The notes beneath the pieces were generated by a model. That model had not been told where the DNA came from. It ran no database searches and was given only the letters and a program-made list of their open reading frames with translations. DNA of 64,000 bases from HyVt-105 sp049975425 (GTDB lineage: Bacteria; Bacteroidota; Bacteroidia; Bacteroidales; VadinHA17): contig JBNGDI010000015.1 in NCBI GenBank assembly GCA_049975425.1, positions 1 to 64,000 on the forward strand, written 5' to 3'. Made by a program: the position numbers and the translations under genes. Below, in pieces: positions 60,191 to 64,000 of the stretch. Each line of letters starts with the position of its first letter. The first letter of the stretch is position 1.

Positions 60191-61590
60191 GGGCAAGGCA
60201 GGATAAACATATTGATGAGGTATTTCGGTCCGTTCTGGATGAATACGAGGTATGGCCTCCACATACCGTGTGGGATGGGATTGAAGTACATATGATAAGG
60301 AAGAAACGCAGGGCCCTGTGGATAAGAAGGGTGGCCGCAGCTGCCGCTGTGCTGCTTCTGGTATTCTCGGGCATCTGGTTCCTGCATCATAAAAAAGAAT
60401 CTCTTTCCTCACAGGAAATGATTTCCGAATCCGTTCCTGCCGGTGAATCCACTCCGGAAAAGATTAAACCTGCCGCAGAAACATTACCTGCCCGTCCCGC
60501 CCCTGAACCCTCCGGTGAAGCAGAAACCGGCCCCGGGGAAACCCGGATGCAAAAAACTCCCGACATTTTACCGGTACTGGCCCGTGCAGAAATGGCTGCA
60601 AAGCAACCTCACAAGGAAGAGCCATCGTACGAACAAGATGCTGTTCCTGCTTATGTGGAACCTTTGCTTTCCCTCAGGCTCATTTCCGATGCTGCGGTCC
60701 CACAGGAAACTATCGATTTCCGTTTCGAAGGAGACAACCGGCTGGCTCTGACGGAAAAGGAAAATGAGATCGAATGGGACTTCCAGAAAGAAGAAAGATC
60801 ACGCTGGGGTATTGGAGGTCAGTTTTCACCGGCATATTCCTACCGGCACCTTACTTCCGGAGAGGGTAGTAAGGACCTGAAACAATACTACAACCGCATA
60901 GAAGAAGGAGTATTCGCCTTCTCGGGAGGGATTAACGTGAATTATCAGGCTTCGGGGAAATGGACGGTGTACACCGGTTTGTACTATTCCCAGATGGGAC
61001 TCATGATTGGCAGAGTGGAGGAATATACCCTGGCAGCCATGGGGTGGGAAACTCCGGAAATTCACAGGAAGATGGCGGAAAAATTCTACCTGGTGGATCA
61101 CTCTACCGGCACCGTGGTTTCAGACAATGATAATATAAAGATTGTCAATACTCCGGAAGATGCTCTCTATAACAGCATCATCGGCCGCGATCCTTCACAG
61201 TATACCCAGGAATACCTCGAAAATGTCAATGCTTTTATTGCCCAGAATTATGAATTTCTTGAAATACCCCTTCTTGTAAAATACAAAGTGATCGACAGAA
61301 AAGTAGGCATGAACATCCTGGGCGGTGTTAGTACCGGCTTCCTGGTGGGTAATGCCGCATCGCTGTATATTGAAGGGGTGAATTATTCCTCTATACGCAC
61401 CAGTAACGTCAGTACGCTGAATTACTCGGGGGCCATAGGTCTGGGACTGGATTACGAAATTCTTCCCGGACTGATGTTTAATGTGGAACCTACTTTCAAA
61501 TATTACCTGAACACCTTCAGCGAGAAAAACCTGATCGGATCACATCCTTATTCCGTGGCCGTTTTTTCAGGAGTCCGCTTCAGATTCTAA
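60187..61590 (+). CDS. Anti-sigma-like head fused to outer-membrane-type beta-barrel
   Basis: A 467-residue protein. Residues 1-46 are a soluble head with EVWPPHTVWDGIE, a motif I know from partners of Bacteroidota ECF sigma factors; 47-66 is a membrane helix; 67 to about 200 is a Pro/Glu-rich linker; and from about 206 to the end it resembles an outer-membrane beta-barrel domain (WGIGGQFSPAYSY, ending VRFRF with terminal Phe). Read literally it spans both membranes. Coupled to the ECF gene. Alternative: the barrel-like part stays in the periplasm as a sensor. Confidence 0.72.
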   Translation: MRARQDKHIDEVFRSVLDEYEVWPPHTVWDGIEVHMIRKKRRALWIRRVAAAAAVLLLVFSGIWFLHHKKESLSSQEMISESVPAGESTPEKIKPAAETLPARPAPEPSGEAETGPGETRMQKTPDILPVLARAEMAAKQPHKEEPSYEQDAVPAYVEPLLSLRLISDAAVPQETIDFRFEGDNRLALTEKENEIEWDFQKEERSRWGIGGQFSPAYSYRHLTSGEGSKDLKQYYNRIEEGVFAFSGGINVNYQASGKWTVYTGLYYSQMGLMIGRVEEYTLAAMGWETPEIHRKMAEKFYLVDHSTGTVVSDNDNIKIVNTPEDALYNSIIGRDPSQYTQEYLENVNAFIAQNYEFLEIPLLVKYKVIDRKVGMNILGGVSTGFLVGNAASLYIEGVNYSSIRTSNVSTLNYSGAIGLGLDYEILPGLMFNVEPTFKYYLNTFSEKNLIGSHPYSVAVFSGVRFRF

Positions 61591-61624
61591 TATTAGCGGA
61601 CAGTGAATTCTGATGTTTTTTCAG

Positions 61625-61632
61625 TAATTTTG
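61625..61632 (+). promoter_or_regulatory. TAnnTTTG promoter element for the lytic transglycosylase
   Basis: TAATTTTG, 74 bases before the ATG at 61707. Its position favours that ATG over a GTG-like reading starting at 61632. No clear -33 element. Confidence 0.4.
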
Positions 61633-61706
61633 TGGGTTTGATCTCCGGATTCCCGGCGACTCATATTTTTGGTATTTACCGGCCGTATCCGGAAAAGGCT
61701 GAGAAC

Positions 61707-62720
61707 ATGAAGAATAATATTATGATGATAAAGAGCGATCGGAATCCGACAGAAAACAGACGCTGGACCCCCTCGTGGGGATCATGGCTGGTGGTGGGTG
61801 TCATTGTTATGGGTATCGCAGGAATCAATGCATATACCGGACATGCGGAGGAGGATATTGACGGTTCCCCTCCGTATTATGGTGTATCGGCCGTCGAACT
61901 GCCCGATACCCTGTATTTTGCAGGAGAACGTATGCCGCTTGAGCAATTCGACACCCGGGAAAGCCTTGACAGGGAATTACTGGTGAACACCTATTTCCAT
62001 TCACAGACCCTGCTCCTGATCAAACGTTCGGGAAGGTATTTCCCTGTGATAGAACCCATCCTGCGGAAATACGGGGTGCCCGATGATTTCAAGTATCTGG
62101 CCATTGCCGAGAGCGGGCTGTCCAATGCCGTTTCACCGGCCGGTGCGGTGGGATTCTGGCAGTTTCTGGCAGGTACGGCCCGGGAATATGGCCTGGAGGT
62201 AAACGATGAAGTGGACGAACGCTATCACCTCGAAAAATCAACGGAGGCCGCCTGCCGGTATTTCATCGATTCATACGATGTGTACGGCAACTGGACCATG
62301 GTGGCCGCATCGTATAACAACGGAAGAAGGGGGCTTGACCAGCAGGTGGTTATACAGAAACAACATTCGTATTACGATTTGTTACTGAATGAAGAAACCG
62401 CCCGGTATATTTTCCGGCTGGCAGCCCTCAAAGTAATTATGGTATCACCGGAAGAATACGGATTTTATTTTCAGGAATCGGATCTGTACCCCGTAATCCC
62501 TGCCTACGAAGAAGTGGTCAACACACCGGTGGAAGATTTCGCCGATTTTGCCAACAGCCGCGGTACCAATTACAAGATACTGAAGTATTTCAATCCCTGG
62601 TTGCGCAAACCATATCTGTCCAACCGGGCGGGGAAGGCTTACCGTATCAGGTTGCCCGAACGGGGAGCACGTATCGTCGGAAAAACTGACCGGGTAGCAG
62701 AACCCGGTATCACGGGTTGA
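61707..62720 (+). CDS. Membrane-anchored lytic transglycosylase
   Basis: A 337-residue SLT-family enzyme that cleaves peptidoglycan with formation of 1,6-anhydro-muropeptides. A membrane anchor lies near residues 27-46; the catalytic Glu is in AIAESGLSNAVSPAGAVGFWQFL, and AASYNNGRRGLDQQV is the later SLT motif. The C-terminal part (about 280-337) is short and LysM repeats are not seen. It precedes uvrA by 27 bases. Confidence 0.87.
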   Translation: MKNNIMMIKSDRNPTENRRWTPSWGSWLVVGVIVMGIAGINAYTGHAEEDIDGSPPYYGVSAVELPDTLYFAGERMPLEQFDTRESLDRELLVNTYFHSQTLLLIKRSGRYFPVIEPILRKYGVPDDFKYLAIAESGLSNAVSPAGAVGFWQFLAGTAREYGLEVNDEVDERYHLEKSTEAACRYFIDSYDVYGNWTMVAASYNNGRRGLDQQVVIQKQHSYYDLLLNEETARYIFRLAALKVIMVSPEEYGFYFQESDLYPVIPAYEEVVNTPVEDFADFANSRGTNYKILKYFNPWLRKPYLSNRAGKAYRIRLPERGARIVGKTDRVAEPGITG

Positions 62721-62747
62721 TCATACAGGTTCAAGCGGAATCAACGG

Positions 62748-64000
62748 ATGGATGAGATCAGGGTATACGGAGCGCGCGAACACAATCTCAAGAATATTGA
62801 TGTGGTCATCCCCAGGAACACCCTCACGGTGATGACCGGGCTCAGCGGAAGCGGGAAGTCATCACTGGCATTCGATACCATTTACGCCGAAGGCCAGCGC
62901 CGGTTCATGGAAACCCTGTCGGCTTACGCACGCCAGTTCCTGGGCGGAATGGAACGCCCCGATGTAGACCACATATCGGGCCTCAGCCCGGTAATATCCA
63001 TCGAGCAAAAAACCACCGGGAAAAACCCCCGCTCCACCGTCGGGACCATTACCGAAATATACGATTTTCTGCGTTTGCTTTTTGCCCGGGCCGGAACGGC
63101 CTATTCGTGGGTGACGGGCGAACGCATGGTGAAATATACCGACGAACAGATTGTTGATCTGATCCTGAACAGGTACAACGAGCGTTATATCCTGATGCTG
63201 GCCCCACTGGTACAGGGGCGTAAGGGCCATTACCGGGAACTGTTCGAAACGGTCAGAAGAAAAGGATTCCTTTCCGTACGTGTTGACGGGGAAATACAGG
63301 AGATTGGAAGGGGAATGAAACTCGACCGGTACAAAACCCACCATATTGAACTGGTAATCGACAAGCTGAAGGTTGGCGGCACGGAAGAAAAACGCATACG
63401 GGAATCACTCGCCCTGTGCATGCAGCAGGGAAAGGGGATTACCATGATCCTGGATCCCGGCGGGGGAAAGCCCGCTTATTACAGCCGGCAGTTGATGTGC
63501 CCGGTTTCCGGAATATCATACAACGAACCCGCCCCGCACACCTTCTCATTCAATTCTCCCCAGGGTGCCTGTCCACGGTGTAACGGACTTGGAGAGATCA
63601 GCGTGGTTGACAGAAAAAAGATCTTCCCCGATCCGGGTCTCAGTATCCGCCAGGGTGGGATAGAACCCCTGGGTAAATATCATAACAGCCTGGTATTCTG
63701 GCAACTTGAGTCTATTCTGCACAAATTCGGACAGGATCTGGATACCCCCGTCGGACAGATTACCGAAGAGGCCCTGGAGATCATTCTGAACGGGTCAGAC
63801 GAGACCTTTCCCCTGAAAAATACCCCGCTCGGCGCGGGAACAACCTACCACCTGAGCTTTGACGGGATCATGGAAATCCTGAACGGACACGGGAACGGAG
63901 AGGGCAACGGAAGGCCTTCCAGGCGGGAACAGCAATACATCCGGAAAAAGACCTGCCCCGTTTGCGAAGGAACACGCCTGAAAAAGGAAGCCCTCTATTT
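62748..64000 (+). CDS. uvrA: Excinuclease ABC subunit A (5' part)
   Basis: The first 417 codons of UvrA, the damage-sensing ATPase of nucleotide excision repair; the gene runs off the right edge. The Walker A is GLSGSGKSSLAFDTIYAEGQ, followed by ERPDVDHISGLSPVISIEQK. In the first zinc module Cys251 is followed by Ser254 where Cys is usual (CPVSG), with the second pair at Cys275 and Cys278 intact. The ATG at 62748 gives the usual EIRVYGAREHNLKNID start. Confidence 0.93.
   Translation, partial: MDEIRVYGAREHNLKNIDVVIPRNTLTVMTGLSGSGKSSLAFDTIYAEGQRRFMETLSAYARQFLGGMERPDVDHISGLSPVISIEQKTTGKNPRSTVGTITEIYDFLRLLFARAGTAYSWVTGERMVKYTDEQIVDLILNRYNERYILMLAPLVQGRKGHYRELFETVRRKGFLSVRVDGEIQEIGRGMKLDRYKTHHIELVIDKLKVGGTEEKRIRESLALCMQQGKGITMILDPGGGKPAYYSRQLMCPVSGISYNEPAPHTFSFNSPQGACPRCNGLGEISVVDRKKIFPDPGLSIRQGGIEPLGKYHNSLVFWQLESILHKFGQDLDTPVGQITEEALEIILNGSDETFPLKNTPLGAGTTYHLSFDGIMEILNGHGNGEGNGRPSRREQQYIRKKTCPVCEGTRLKKEALY

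Overview
The window is an ordinary-looking chromosomal segment of a Bacteroidota bacterium, most likely Bacteroidales-like; I cannot name the species. The assignment rests on a MurF-alanine racemase fusion, gldB, a protein with a type IX secretion (T9SS) C-terminal sorting domain, DUF4294 and DUF1573 proteins, a zinc-less Tgt, a TlpA-like lipoprotein with a DUF4369-like N-terminus, and TAnnTTTG promoter elements with almost no Shine-Dalgarno sequences. There are about 58 genes, few long gaps, and no tRNA, rRNA, IS element, phage gene, integrase or CRISPR array that I can see.

Layout. 1-0.6 kb: AT-rich non-coding DNA with a GC-rich inverted repeat. 0.6-8.8 kb: an ATGA-coupled minus-strand trio (DUF3267 membrane zincin, L-2-hydroxyglutarate oxidase family, small unknown), then DUF4294, elbB, thpR, a polyprenyl sugar-phosphate transferase, a Gfo/Idh oxidoreductase, pcm and a metallo-beta-lactamase-fold hydrolase. 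9-12 kb: gcvP. 11.9-16.6 kb: minus-strand PASTA protein, T9SS cargo, rluD, ddl. 16.8-19.4 kb: glycosyltransferase, ECF sigma, rsmG, rpmH. 19.5-25.5 kb: tgt-lptF, an acyl-CoA carboxylase beta subunit with its biotin carrier, ispE, and a charged coiled-coil protein. 25.8-33 kb: dnaB, YjjG-type phosphatase, a repeat protein, bioY, a DEAD-box helicase with a very AT-rich leader, two small unknowns, rsmI. 33-38 kb: tdk, murF-alr, a two-domain glycosyltransferase. 38-43.4 kb: ATP-grasp-like protein, Crp/Fnr regulator, nadE, a beta-barrel protein, gldB, ferredoxin. 43.5-55 kb: M20 peptidase, two giant peptidase-MA/propeller/barrel proteins, DUF1573, meaB, TlpA-like lipoprotein. 55-64 kb: zinc/manganese ABC transporter, lpdA, an ECF sigma factor with an envelope-spanning partner, lytic transglycosylase, and the 5' part of uvrA.

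Functional themes are envelope construction (ddl, murF-alr, PASTA, lytic transglycosylase, lptF, sugar transferases), gliding/T9SS (gldB, sorting-domain cargo, barrels), translation and RNA modification (tgt, rsmG, rsmI, rluD, thpR, rpmH), and biotin/propionate and glycine metabolism (carboxylase beta plus biotin carrier, bioY, meaB; gcvP and lpdA). The most unusual items are a paralogous pair of giant outer-membrane proteins in which one has lost every zinc ligand (44.8 and 52 kb), an ECF sigma factor coupled to a protein that joins a cytoplasmic anti-sigma-like head to an outer-membrane barrel (59.7-61.6 kb), a secreted protein built of about 22-residue repeats (28.1 kb), and a terminator hairpin embedded in the ispE coding end (23.83 kb). 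I found no defence island or clearly undescribed multi-gene system.
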